A DNA stretch of 64,000 bases from Silurus meridionalis (taxonomy: Eukaryota; Chordata; Actinopteri; Siluriformes; Siluridae), in the NCBI RefSeq assembly GCF_014805685.1, contig NC_060885.1, positions 17,365,632-17,429,631 of the forward strand. Direction: 5' to 3'. Below, one piece after another: positions 1-13,639 of the stretch (position 1 is the first letter of the stretch; every line of letters begins with the position of its first letter). The translations under genes were made by a program, and so were the position numbers. The notes beneath the pieces are model-generated. The model worked only from the letters and a program-made list of their open reading frames with translations, had not been told where the DNA came from and searched no databases.

Positions 1-1199
<1,199 letters not shown>

Positions 1200-2947
1200 T
1201 GCCAAACTGAAGAGCAACAAAGAGGTGTGCCTTAATCCTGAGACCAAATGGCTACAGCAGTACCTTGAGAAAGCCCTTGAAAAGTAAGCAGAAAATCTTT
1301 AACCAGACTAGAGAACTGTGATACTGTGTTCTTGGGTTTTAACATACTGCGAATCAGACTTACCAAAAATGATCCACATTTGATTAACCAGATCAATAAA
1401 AAACACCTTTATTTCCCCAAATATATAGTAAACATAATATACACATTAAAACAGGTAACTGAAGATGCAGTGGTATTTCTCACATTTCCACAAATGTCCT
1501 TGTCCATGTGCTTTTTAGTCATGAACTCTGGCTTCCTACTTCAAAAGCAGCTGTGAAATATGTATACCTTTGGTTGCTGAACATAATTTTAATGCTTACC
1601 ATCCGCTGTCTACAGTCCTAATGCAAAACATGCTCTCCTGTTATGGCCTGGTTCAAGGAAAATCCACATTTATATAAATTTTTTCACTTACCACAGATAT
1701 TGTTGATCAGACAAGACATGCTTGAAGCCCAGATTTACTGGTTTTCTGACTTTATTGGTTTTCTGGAAATGACTGTATGAACATAACTAGCAAGACGAGG
1801 GTTACCATTTGAATAATATTCCAAGCCAAAGAATAGTATCTGATATAAAAAAAAGGTGTAGTATACTTTATACAACCTGGAGTTATAGATAGTCAATATT
1901 TAGTTTATTATGGTATACTGTTATATATGAAATATAACATGTAGACACATTTTTAAATATACAGTAGTCCTGTGCTACTATTTCAGGTGATATTTATGTA
2001 AAATGTTATTTTATTTCAGAGGTTTGCATAATGCTGTTTGGTAGCTGAACATCAAAAGAAGCAAAACTAAGACATAAAAACACAAAAAGAAAACATCTGA
2101 GTTATTGTACAACATTAAATATCCTTAGACTTAGACTCAGTACACACTACATTCTAATAAAGCCTTATTATACTGTTGTTTGGTAGTGAGAATTTTAGGT
2201 AAAAAATAATGTCTATGACTACATCCAAAGATTTTAAATGTGTCCACTATGCTTTACATCTGATGTAAACACACACAAAAAAAAAGGCGTAAACAGTCAA
2301 GTCTACACAACAATACAGTCACACTTTTCAGTGGACAATAGACACAAGAGTTTTTGAATAGCTGCTTGGTGCTAATGAGCTCACACTGTGCAATCAGGAA
2401 CAGTGTTCAGTCAGACAGAGGGGAAGTTGTACATCTGCCTTAAATAAAGGAAACTGAAGATGGCACACTTCTGATATATGAGATGTATAAGATGTACCAC
2501 ATTTGTACATTAGAAGTTTGACTACTGAATTTTGGGTCACAGGTGAAATAGTTTGCTCACAATCAGGCATGGTGGTGTCTCGTGGGAAAGACCCAGACTT
2601 TTTGCTAACTATGTAGTTACAAGTAAAGCTCCCTGTAAAAGCCATTGACGTGTCTGCCGCACTGCATGGCAAACATCACCGGCTCCATGTTCTAAATGCT
2701 TTCCCTGTTCACAGTTTGACAGACTGTAAAATGGTCCTGTTTCCCTTCATTGTCACACTGCTTCAGCACTCAATATTAACAAATGACTATTAAAATCATG
2801 GTGCTGCTCACAACCTAGATTGCCTTCTTAGGTCTTTGTAATTTTGTTAGGATACAGTAAAAAATCGATGTACATACTATTTCATTGTCATACTAACTTT
2901 TTTCTTTTTTTTCCAGAATGAAGAAGGCCAAACAACAGGCCAACTAA
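1200..2947 (+). CDS. cxcl12: CXC chemokine CXCL12 (SDF-1), 3' part: last two coding exons
   Basis: Two exons are visible: 1200-1283 (after a ccctcacag acceptor, ending at a gtaagc donor) and 2917-2947 (after tttttttccag, ending in TAA). Joined in phase they encode the C-terminal end [20 protein letters not shown], then [17 protein letters not shown] and stop. The Cys is the fourth chemokine cysteine, and the [10 protein letters not shown] helix is the signature C-terminal alpha helix of CXCL12. The family is a secreted ligand of Cxcr4 and Ackr3 that guides migrating germ cells, lateral line, neurons and blood progenitors. The signal peptide, the CXC motif and exons 1-2 lie upstream of the window. 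The basic tail (MKKAKQQAN) extends past the helix and resembles fish Cxcl12 tails. I cannot decide between the a and b paralogues from this part alone. Confidence 0.9.
1284..2916 (+). other. Last intron of cxcl12
   Basis: Intron between the two recognised cxcl12 exons, with donor gtaagc and acceptor tttccag. It is AT-rich and non-coding. The short open frames in it match nothing I recognise. Confidence 0.8.
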
Positions 2948-3240
2948 GGAAGCAGCTGGATGGCAAGCCCGTTTGTGAGCCACCACCACAGATATGTACC
3001 TGTACCGTATACTGCTCTGGCATGCTTGCTGAACCAGCACTTAACCTGCATACCTTGCTTCCCTCTCAATTATTTGTCACACCATCATCACCACCTCTGA
3101 CACCGCTATAGGCACCTCCTGTATTAGCACAATGTGCAATTATATATATATATGTATGAGTGTGTTTTTATACGTATGAGATGTATATACAATGTTTTTT
3201 ATATATCGACTTTAAACAGTAAAGAGATATTTTTGGAGTT
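2948..3240 (+). other. cxcl12: cxcl12 3' UTR, proximal part, with possible poly(A) signal
   Basis: Sequence following the cxcl12 stop. No canonical AATAAA occurs close by. A variant AGTAAA at 3218-3223 is followed by a GT-rich stretch (about 3233-3262), so it could be a proximal polyadenylation site. The transcript may equally run on to AATAAA motifs near 5050 or 5273. An AGCACTTA octamer lies at 3036-3043 (see findings). Confidence 0.4.
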
Positions 3241-3263
3241 GTGTTTGCTCCTTGCCTGTCTGT

Positions 3264-6200
3264 TACGGAGTTAGGTAGCACTAAATGTAGTACTGAAGAT
3301 TTTGGAGCAAACATCCCAAACTCTGCAAACTCACAACTATTTTTACACTATATCACTATAAGAGTAAAAGGAAAGTGGGAATCACACACTGGTGCAGAGC
3401 TGAGCCCCAATGGCAGCATACCTGATGGGAGAACAAATAGATAGGGAGTTGACTTTCTCTACCCAATTAATAACCATATTTAATGAACCCATAATCTTAA
3501 AAATATTGTAACACTGCATATTGCATGTGAATGTAATATTATATGTATATATACACGAAAAGTGAAGCGTCGCTTGTGTTTTTGTTCTCTAACTAACAGT
3601 TTTTATTTTTATACAAAAGTAAACCAAAAAGCCTTGACCTCACATCAACCTAAGCAGTCTGAATTCCTTTGGGGAACTACGTTCCTTAGAAGTAGTCTGT
3701 GAGGGAAAAAATTTAAAGGAATGCTTTTTTTCCCTACTTTCTATCATTGTGTAAGCAAAGAAACATCTTGAATTACAAATGAACTTAATTAAGCAGCCAG
3801 TGTGTGGAAGGCATATAACTTAAAATAGATTCATATGCAAGCAGAATTATTTTGAAGTAAATCAAATTATTTAAAATTAAACAGAATGAATGCATTTTAA
3901 TGCACATGAAATTACATATAATATAAAACTAATGTCAACCCAAATTTAGAGAAGTTTCCACCACCTTTAAAAAAAAGACTAAATTTATCTTGCAATTGTG
4001 ACCAAAAATTATCTCTCCTTTGCATTTATTAGAAAGAAAAGTTGCAGGTGAGTGAAAAAAATTACAATCTCATTACTGCAAATGATTATCACTCGGTCGG
4101 CACACAATTTTACTTAACTGCCAGTTAACGTCATGCCGCTTTTATCTTGAATTTGATCGTTTATCTTGTAATTTAAAGATTTTATGTCACAAATCACAAT
4201 TGCCACCTTTAGTACTGTAGGAGAATGCTTTAGTCTGAACAGGATAGCGTGCCTCCATGACAGTTAGAGGTAGGGGGTAGGCTAATAAGTGGAAGCATGA
4301 AATCAGCTTACTACTGTAAGATATAACTTGCAATTGCAGGATAAAAGTCTCAGTTGTGTGATATGAATTCTTTGCGAGATAAGAAGTTGCAATTGTGTAA
4401 TAATGACTCACAATTATGAGATAAATCTACACAGAAAGATAATTTGCTTTCTAGATTAGAATACCGATGTGCACAATAAAAAGAGATGAATACAAAAAAA
4501 AGAGGTAGTGGTAGTAGAAAGAATATATCTATCAATAATGGTATCATAATGCACTTTAAAATGCACTGTGTAAAACAGGAGCTAATCTATAATGAGAAAT
4601 GACACCCACAGCTGAAGGTTAGCTTTTCTATAGTTAAGGAAAAAAATTTTAATGGCCAAATTTATATTTCCCTTTTGGGAAAATGAGTCTTTTTAACATT
4701 AAGTTTAATAATCAACACAGCTATTCAAAACAGAAAAATATTGTTCCACCACATTAGTCTGTACAGCTATTCTGACTTTTAAAAAAACATTCAGTGCCCT
4801 TTTAAACTAGCCTGTCAGACACCTCTCGAGAAAATTAGCGTATGAAATTTGTCTGTAACAACCGCCAAACTGATCCTGTCAAGCGATTTAAAACAGCCAT
4901 TAAAACAGCCAGGCTACTTTCACACAAGCAGCCTGCAGGCATACAGGCCAGGAAACATAATGCCCAATCAGCATTAGAGAGGAAGGCTGTAGGCGGTGTT
5001 GTGGGGGTTAGGCCACCAGTTACACTTCATTTCATAAAGTGAAAAAGTCAAATAAAACAAAGACAAATGATTAATGACTAATTTGTATCCTTCCACACTG
5101 GGTAAGATCATACCTATTGAGAAAAGTACTTATGCTTATACATGAAATTCGAAGCAGTGAGCTTTAGAACGAGTTGATTAACTCACCTAGTGGGCATTAA
5201 CAATGCATTTCTGTTGCTCGAGTGAACAGCATGAACTATGCGACGTGAATTCAGGAGCAATTTCACTTGAATAAAGCACCACTGAGCGATAATATATACA
5301 GAATGTGAAAAAGATAAAAGTCAGTAAATCCCACCCTATTATAGAAGTTAATTACATACTAGACAAAAATACTAACAATGGTAGAATAAATGGTTATAGG
5401 GAGTGTCTTAAAATGGGAATGATAATGAAAATGTAGCAGTTGAGAGCACATTCAGATAATACATTACCATCCTAACTTACATCTTGGGCATTTGTTAGTT
5501 TTTTTTGTAAATGGTGAGATGAGTGTTTTTATTACTCACTTTATACAAACATTAAGATGCACCCATCAACATGTGATTGAGATCAATGATAATGTGTACA
5601 TTTCCCCTCACAACTCCCAAATAATGTGAAGGACATTACTTTATAGACGGCAGCTTATTCTATTACATAATTTGTATCTGTACCCATGTTTACTTTCATT
5701 TTAAAAAATTGATTTTTTTTAAATAAATCATTTCATATTTACAAATTTTGTCTGAAATATTCATTTTATGCACAGTGCTGGACATGCTGTCAATCACATG
5801 GCCAGTGTTTACATTGCAGCATTTTCCTATACCACCAAGTCATACATCTTTCAACAACACTGGTTAGAATGATCTAAAACTAACATGCAAGTTTTTTTTT
5901 ATCAGTTGCAGTTTACACATTAGAATGGACAACATTGTACTCCATTATAATTTGGATACCAAGCCTTAATATGTCATGTGTTCTAGTTTGAACCATAATA
6001 CAGTATAATGGCAAACTAACATGCAACTTTTTATTCAGGCTCTGTCTCACTCATTTTACTTCAGCAAACATTCAACAGCTTTGCCATTTTTTAGGCATGG
6101 TTTGGCCCTCTCTATGCCCCATTTCCATTAACTCATCTGTGTAATGGTTCCAAATAATATGAATAAAGTCAATAGTGTGTTGGATTACAACACTACATGA

Positions 6201-6720
6201 CTATAATACTACTCATATCTATTGAAGTTAGGTGAATGGTGAGTAAAAGTAAATGAAACTGAAAGTATCATGCTTTATAGAATAATTATTCAGAAAGACT
6301 TTTTGTCTGTGTGCAATGAACTAAAAACTTTGAAAAGATAATAGAATTCACTCATTTGGCCATATCCGGCTATGCTTTGTACATGCTTTTAGATTAATGC
6401 TTTTTTATTCATTCTCTTTTCACATACTATTGCCAAGGTAGTTACTACAAATCTGAAACTGTTTGGAATGAATCACCAGGTATTGAAGTGTTTAAAGAAT
6501 GGTGGGTTGGATTTCAAATGAGCTGGAGAGCCAAGGGGAAATTACAACATATGGTAAGGCTGCAACACTTCAGAAAACAGTTTATGTTTTCTAAACATTC
6601 TCATTCAGACAAAATTCATTTCAGACAAATGTACTTGTTACACAACTTAACAAATCCCACATCTCTCACATTGCCTCATTTCAATGTTCCCTTGAAGTTT
6701 CTGCAATCTGATTCAAATAC
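3264..6720. other. Intergenic or distal 3' UTR, no gene recognised
   Basis: AT-rich DNA with short random open frames. I see no exon, RNA gene or transposon here that I can support. Confidence 0.5.
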
Positions 6721-6721
<1 letters not shown>

Positions 6722-6794
<73 letters not shown>

Positions 6795-6846
6795 ACACTC
6801 TCTCTCTCTCTCTCTCTCTGTATGTGTGTGTGTGTGTGTGTGTGTG
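6722..6846. repeat. Compound microsatellite (TA)n-(TC)n-(TG)n
   Basis: A TA array (6722-6790) is followed by a CT array (about 6798-6818) and a GT array (about 6823-6846), nearly contiguous. The [10 protein letters not shown] open frames across it on both strands are repeat artefacts. Confidence 0.95.
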
Positions 6847-6849
6847 CCT

Positions 6850-8379
6850 GTTTCGAGCACTGGGACGTTGGCGCACTAGATGTGGGTCTAGGGGAGTCAT
6901 TAACCCATAATTAAAGTATGCTGCTCAAAATTGCATTATGCAGGGCTAGAGCGTGTACACGGATACAAGATGTTTAAAAGAAATGGTCACGCTGTAATGA
7001 TATAAAATGTTGATGAATTGATGTAATTCCATTTGATTCCGTTTAAATGTGTTTATTCTAACTTGCTTCAAGCTATATATGACTCATATCTAATCTTTAA
7101 GTAAATCTCCTTTAATTATGCCTCTAAAGAGCGGAACAGAACAAGGACTGCTGTGCTTTTTCAGCACAATATCACTAACATTTTTTGCGAGTTAGCATGT
7201 GGATATTTAGCTTGTTGCCATATTGCAAACATGTGGTTAAATCTGGGGGGAGTTTGTGCGACACAGTTAGTATCTTCTGGATAATTGTGCCACATTCACA
7301 AAAAGGGTCCTGTATCTGATGACCTTGCACAGTACTGAAAGTTCACATACTTTCTGTGAAAATGATTGCGAAATAGTCATGCTTGAAGGTTGCACTGATT
7401 GTGCAAAGTTAAAAGGGTCATTTTATGCCTTTAATTGTGCTCCCAACCAGGCGAAACCTAAATCTGTTTTAAAACAAAATCTGGACAGATGTTTTAGAAA
7501 ACCTGTAACAATCAATTTTTAGGAGGATGAACAGAGCAAGAGTGCATAACAACAGATGTAGAAATGACTTTATATAAAGGCCTTCAGGATTTGAATGGTC
7601 ACAGAAAATGTCCCCAAAGGCTGCTCTTGCTTTAATGCTTTAATATGAGAAGGAGGTTATTAGAGTGAATGAACATCCAAAGATTATTTATGAAAAGACT
7701 TGAACAAGGGCCCACACAGTAGGCATCATGAGGTTTAGTTCCAAAGCAAAGTATTTTTCCACAATTTAGCCACAAATGGAGTGACCCTTTCTATTCAGAA
7801 TCATTCAATTTTTTCCCATGTGATGAGGATTTTTTTTAACCAAGAGGAAGCAGCGACCAGTGCAGAATTTATGTGCTTGGGACAGACAACTAACGAATGA
7901 AGACACATATTTATATCTGTCATAAAAATACTAACGGATAAATAAGTTTGATTTTTTTAGATACTGATGTGCACTAATTCCTGCTGTTTCTCCTGTGTGT
8001 GCATACATTCCTTTGGCTAATCCTTTTTATAACATCACTTTAGAGTGATTCAGGATGCACAGCGTGTAGGCTCCACATTTCTCACATCTCATGAAGTGTG
8101 AAGATCTCTAGGTTTAGACTGAACAAATTTCCTGTGGGCACAAGCAAGTGGCGTCTAAGTTCATATGAAGTAATTGTGCTTTTATTTGTGTGCATTATGC
8201 TTTTCAACATGATCTAAATGCAATATGATTTCTAAGAAGTACTATTCAAAAATCAAATTAAAGAAGTTTCCAATGAGAATGAACTGCATTTGTTGATAGC
8301 GACCTATACTCTTTGTGATAGAACTTACCTCTGATATGCCCTGAGGAATTTTATCAGTATCAGATCAATCAGATAAAAT
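6850..8379. other. Intergenic, no gene recognised
   Basis: AT-rich sequence without recognisable coding exons or transposon ends. Confidence 0.5.
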
Positions 8380-8520
8380 TTTACTAAGCAGTTCACTGGT
8401 TTCCCCAACCTCCAAAAACCATACCAGTCGGTGGATGAGGTTCACTAAATTGCCCCTAGATGTTAACAAATGTGCACCTGGTGCTCTATGATGAACTGAA
8501 TTTCCCCCTAATGTGTACAA
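8380..8520. repeat. Degraded dispersed fish repeat, copy 1
   Basis: The segment with 'ggtggatgaggttcactaaattgcccctag' type text followed by 'tgctctatgatgaactg' matches the common fish interspersed-repeat pattern 'gtggattggcgac..taaattgcccctag..ccctgcgatggactgg'. A second, better copy lies at 28750-28985. The family class (LINE tail or SINE) is not resolved here. Confidence 0.5.
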
Positions 8521-11260
8521 TTTACAGACTGAAAATTCTGACAAACCTCACACACGATGGTCTGATGTTGGACTGAAAGTGCTCAAAACCTCAAAACAGA
8601 GAATGTGTGTTAACAATTGAGTTTTATTCCTCCTCTGTAGCGAATAACCAACAAAAGGCTTCAACACAAAAAAGAAACAAGACACAAATGAATGATAAAT
8701 AAATTGCCAGAGGAACATATGTTGCTTTGTTATAATGATTTGGCTGCATAAACCAGTGTCAAGTTGTCTTTTTGATTAATCGGGAGTAGAAAAATTCGAG
8801 TGAGCCAAGTGCTTATTTGCATAGGGTACATTATGTGTACAGAGATCCTTTTAAGCAACTCTTTGAGTCATTCCATATTCTTTTTCAAGGACATTTAACA
8901 GCTGTGAGTAGCTACAGCCTTGCGATTTCTGTTTGAATCATAGACTGTGGGTTAATCTTCGGCAAAGAGCTTTGAATCTACTTCTAAAAAACCCCACTGA
9001 TGACTAGACATGTTTAATGGGCTGACAAGACAAAAATAGTCTGGCCACATGAAGTCCATTATGTTTATAAGCTGAATGGGTTACATTATTTAAAAATCTT
9101 TTATGTAATAGCAAAAACGAGAGTTATAGGTGATAAAGGTTCCTTTCTTTTTCAGTTTCAGCATGTAAATGATGCATGTCTAAGTAAGACTAAATATCCA
9201 CCAGTATAATAGTAATACATACAATAGTTACAATATAAGGATACTAAATATTAATTAATGCATTTACTTAAAATTTTACATTTATATTACTGTTGGCAGT
9301 ACTATAAAAATATTGCACACCCATTTAAATAACCAAAACTATACATGCCTTTTACATATCATAGAGCATGTTTAATATGACAGGTTCGACAGCAGGATAA
9401 GAACAACAACAATGACAAACAAAAAGACTTAAATGTCTTTGATCTAATGATTTAAAAAGGCTGAACTCCTCTTTCACGTTTTATGTACTGTTGCGCCATG
9501 TCCTTCAATCAATTAAAGTGTTACACTTGGAGGATTTCCAAGAAATGACAGTCTCGACCCCCCTTTTTGCTTTAAAGTAAAAATTATTTTTCTCTCTTTT
9601 ACGTCATTCGGTTTCGGGACTGTTGTTTACGCGCTATGGCGCATCTCGACAAAAGCAGTGCTACAGTTTCCCACTGCAGAAGCAGACAAGAACAGACTGA
9701 CATTACACAACCAGACTGACGTAGTAGACTAATCTGCAATGTGTGCAGATGCCAAAAAAAACATCACAAAACAGTAAATGACAGTGGGAAGTTTAAAATA
9801 TCAAGCTTTAAAATCTTATCAAATGTTGCAGTTTAACTGACATGCTGAATTGGCTTATAAAGTAAATAAAAACCAGCCATGAACAACTGCTCATTAAGCC
9901 TCCAGACTCTAAATCCCTGTGTAAGATATGTAAGATAAAAACAAAACACTGACAATAAAATAATATCTCAAAGACAACTAGCCTAAAAAATAAATATTTT
10001 GTCTCTCAAAAATAAGCTGGGCTTTGCATATTCATTTGGGACCCTGTCTCTTTGTAAAAATATTTTTTAAAGGCCTTAAAACATGATTATATAGGAATGA
10101 TCTATATATGCACATAATGTTGACCAGTCTTCCCATAATTCACTGCCATGGATTTTCATAATTATGTATGTCCAACTGAACCTAAAAGCTGAAACACAGG
10201 TCATGCTCTTCTCTTTTAACTGTGTAGAAACTGCAGCTGGAATCCTCCATGGGCAATAAATCTATCAACATCCACAAACCTCCACTAGTTATACACAGAA
10301 GCCAGCCACAGCTACAAAGTGCCAAAGAAGTTTGTGGGCACAATCAACCTAGCCAAACAGTCTCAGGGCCCACCAAATATCCCAAACTTCCCACCAGGAG
10401 AGATATACATGAAACTGATGCCAGGTCAAAGTTCATATGCCATTTAACTAAGGTTAACCAAGTAATCCACAGACACATGAATCAAGATCTTCCTTAATTC
10501 TGAAACACCCTGAAGCATACCAAAAACATCCTGCAGTACATTCTCAGAAAAACAGCTACTATATTGTGTAAATAGTAAATCAAAGTGAGTGGTCATATTC
10601 TAACACACAACATATGCACGATGAACTTACACTTGAAGGGGCAAGAAAATAAACTTCAAATTGTTTCTCTATGTCATCAAAAGTCAGTGTGCTCTGGGGA
10701 AATTCTTATTCCACAACGTCAACGTTCTGAGGGAGTTTCATAAGAAGATTTAAACCAAACCTTTAGCCAAAGCCAAACCACCATGTCAGATTTGACCTCA
10801 TGATTGAGAAGAACCACACTGACCAGATAAGATCAGACAGTATATAATTTAAGGAATAAAGTATAATGTATTAATAATAAACGGCCTCAGCCATTTATCA
10901 TTCATATAATCAGAAGAAAATTTAAAGCAGTTGAATTGTGTGACATGACCCTGGCTTAGATTCAGCTCGCGTTTACTATCACAGTTAAATCATAAAGGTT
11001 TTCAAACATATAAGTCTACACTTTATAAAAACCGCAGCCATAACCAAATCAGGAGTCAGCATGCAATTATTTACCTCTGAGCGCTCAGACCAGACCATCA
11101 GGGTTGCAAGTGATTCATGTTGACCAACACTATGACAAGCAACAGTCTACAACATTCCAGAGACCATTTCTGCTGGTTCTGAATACTAGGGTATATATAT
11201 AAATATTAATATACTATAAATATTATAAATAGTATAAATAAATATATACACATACACACA
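8521..11260. other. Intergenic, no gene recognised
   Basis: AT-rich sequence. The 82-codon frame at 10249-10497 shows no family similarity that I recognise. No RNA gene is seen. Confidence 0.5.
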
Positions 11261-11263
11261 CAC

Positions 11264-11550
11264 CGAACAAAAATATAAACGTAACACTGTTGTTTTTGCC
11301 CCCATATTTCAAGAGATGAACTCAAACGTCTAAGACTCTTTCTATGTACACAAAAGGCTTATTTCTCTCAAATATTGATCTTTGTTAGTGAGCACTTCTC
11401 CCTTGCCGAGATAATCCATCCACCTCACAGGTGTGATCATTTAGAGTGGCCTTTTATTGTGGCCAGCCTAAAGCACACCTGTGCAATAATCATGCTGTCT
11501 AATCAGCATCTTGATATGCCACACCTGTGAGGTGGATGTTTATATTTCAG
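11264..11550. mobile_element. Non-autonomous Tc1-like (MITE) fossil
   Basis: It starts with gaacaaaaatataaacg, a terminal sequence I associate with fish Tc1-like elements, and ends near 'gatgtttatatttc', a decayed inverted version. A perfect 16-bp internal inverted repeat (11420-11435, ccacctcacaggtgtg, against 11520-11535) supports a foldback element. There is no transposase. Confidence 0.6.
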
Positions 11551-11691
11551 CATATTTGTTAAGCCTGCTGTACATGCTGTATTGTTGCAGTAAACATATT
11601 TTCATTAAGCAAGCAAATTTGTTCACTCCCATGTTAATTAGGATAAAAACTTGAATTATCCCTGATTAAATATTTTATTCGATTGACAGCC

Positions 11692-11796
<105 letters not shown>

Positions 11797-12240
11797 TAAT
11801 CCCTGTTTTTCTCATTGGTTACGTCCCTGCGATAAACCACAATAAACGGACGCCGCCCCAAAATAATAATATTTTATGTATACAGTACTGTACTGTATTA
11901 ACATTTTACTTCATTTTATGTTTATTAATACATTTCATTATTTCAACATAAAACTCCATAAAAACAATTCCCTATAAGTTTTTTTAACTATCGTGCTATC
12001 TGCTAGAGATGAAGAAAATCAGCGACACAATCTAATATACCCACAATTTCCCAGGGATGAAGAGTCTACATTTCACCTTTACAAGAACAGAAGCGGCAGA
12101 GCTGTGAGGTGCTCCTTCACCTTTAAATCTTTTTTCTTTGCAAACAGGTCTGTATTGGATACAAAGGCAGATATGTTATCTATATATCAAATGTTGTCTA
12201 ATAATTCATTATACAACATTAATGATTGAAATACTGTTCC

Positions 12241-12365
12241 AAGTCAAGTCAAGTCAAGTTTATTTGTATAGTGCTTTTCACAACAGACATTGTCTCAAAG
12301 CAGCTTTACACAAATCAACAGTTAAGGTGAATGGTGTGAATTTGTCCCTGATGAGCAAGCCTGTT
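12241..12365 (+). repeat. Dispersed repeat 'caagtttattt..tagtgcttttcacaacagac', copy A
   Basis: It starts with a tandem caagt tail and continues with a core also present at 52641-52920 and, inverted, at 62482-62720. Three copies in one window show it is an interspersed element. This copy is truncated after about 120 bp. The simple 5-mer repeat end recalls a retroposon tail. The class is not resolved. Confidence 0.75.
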
Positions 12366-12779
12366 CCAGATTTTTTATTGTGAATTAACAAATTAGAACC
12401 ATTCAATGCTAATTGAATAGCCTATTGGAGAAATACCACTTGCTAATCATATAACTTTATGCCTTTACAAATGCAAAATTCAGATTTCTTTCAGATGATG
12501 AAATTGGCTAAACATTTCCATGTTTATGTTTATAAAATATTGCAGAAACAGGCCAAGAGGTTCAGTTACTCTTTAAATCAAATATCCTAATAACGATAAA
12601 TAGCAGTCACGTTGGTTGTCAGTGGACAGGTGAGTTTGAGTATAGCCTGGTTTAGAAAGTCAAAAAAGTCTCTTGCCTTTATACAGAAGTCAGAAATACA
12701 TAACAAACACAAAAAAAACATAGTCCAAAATACCTTAACGATGACATGGGTCACATAATCAATCTTTTCAATTGTGGTG

Positions 12780-13100
12780 AGCAGAACAGTGACTCAAAAT
12801 GCATGTTGAACCTTGATGAGTATGGGGTTCAAACACAGAAGATTCTGGAACAGGAATGCAAGTCTACAAATCCCTAGAGAACAGCAGTTTATGAAATACT
12901 CAAACCAGCCTGTCTGGCACCAATAACCATGTCGCAGTAAAAGTCACTGAGATCGCATTTTTCCCAATGTTAGATGTGAACATTAACTGAAATACTTGAC
13001 CTGTACCTGTACATGATTTTATGCATTGTGCTGCTGAAACATGATTAGTTGAATAGATAGTTGTATGACTGACCAGGTTTACAGAGCTTCCTATTCAAAT
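12780..13100 (+). mobile_element. Partial copy of the inverted-repeat DNA element seen at 17294-17905
   Basis: It shares the ordered landmarks 'aatgcaagtctac', 'agcagtttatgaaatactcaaa', 'cagcctgtctggcacca' and 'aacattaactgaa' with the second half of the element at 17294-17905. A decayed right end follows near 13075. The left half is missing. Confidence 0.6.
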
Positions 13101-13552
13101 GGTCAATGAATGTATGTTAACGATATATTTTAATAACTATGAAGTATTGTCTTGTATGCTACCTGAAAATTCAGTCATGCTTCTTACTATCCCGGTTACA
13201 ATCAGTGTCCAAGTATTATACATGATATTGCGATTCTTTCTTTTCCTTTTTTTATTTTTATTAATGTGTCCTTTCATCAATCTGTCTCCTTTTTTCCAGT
13301 TCTCTTACCATTTTCCTTGTTTTTCTTTGCTCTTTACCAAATACCACTCATTGTATTTCTCATTAATGTATCTCTAAAACATTATTTATAATTTTATATA
13401 GTGATATAGTGTACTTATTTAAAAAAAGAGGGGTTACCTCCATGGGCTATATCTAGGTGCATACTATGATGTAATATGTTTTTCTTTTGGGGAAAGGTGA
13501 GGGAAATTCCAAGCATGGGTGTTGAGTCCAGTGTGAGATCTGTTAAGCTAAA

Positions 13553-13569
13553 TATATATATATATATAT

Positions 13570-13620
<51 letters not shown>
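13553..13620. repeat. (TA)n microsatellite with interspersed TATC units
   Basis: TA dinucleotides broken by three 'tatatc' units near 13572-13590. Confidence 0.95.
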
Positions 13621-13625
<5 letters not shown>

Positions 13626-13639
13626 TTAAAATATACTTT

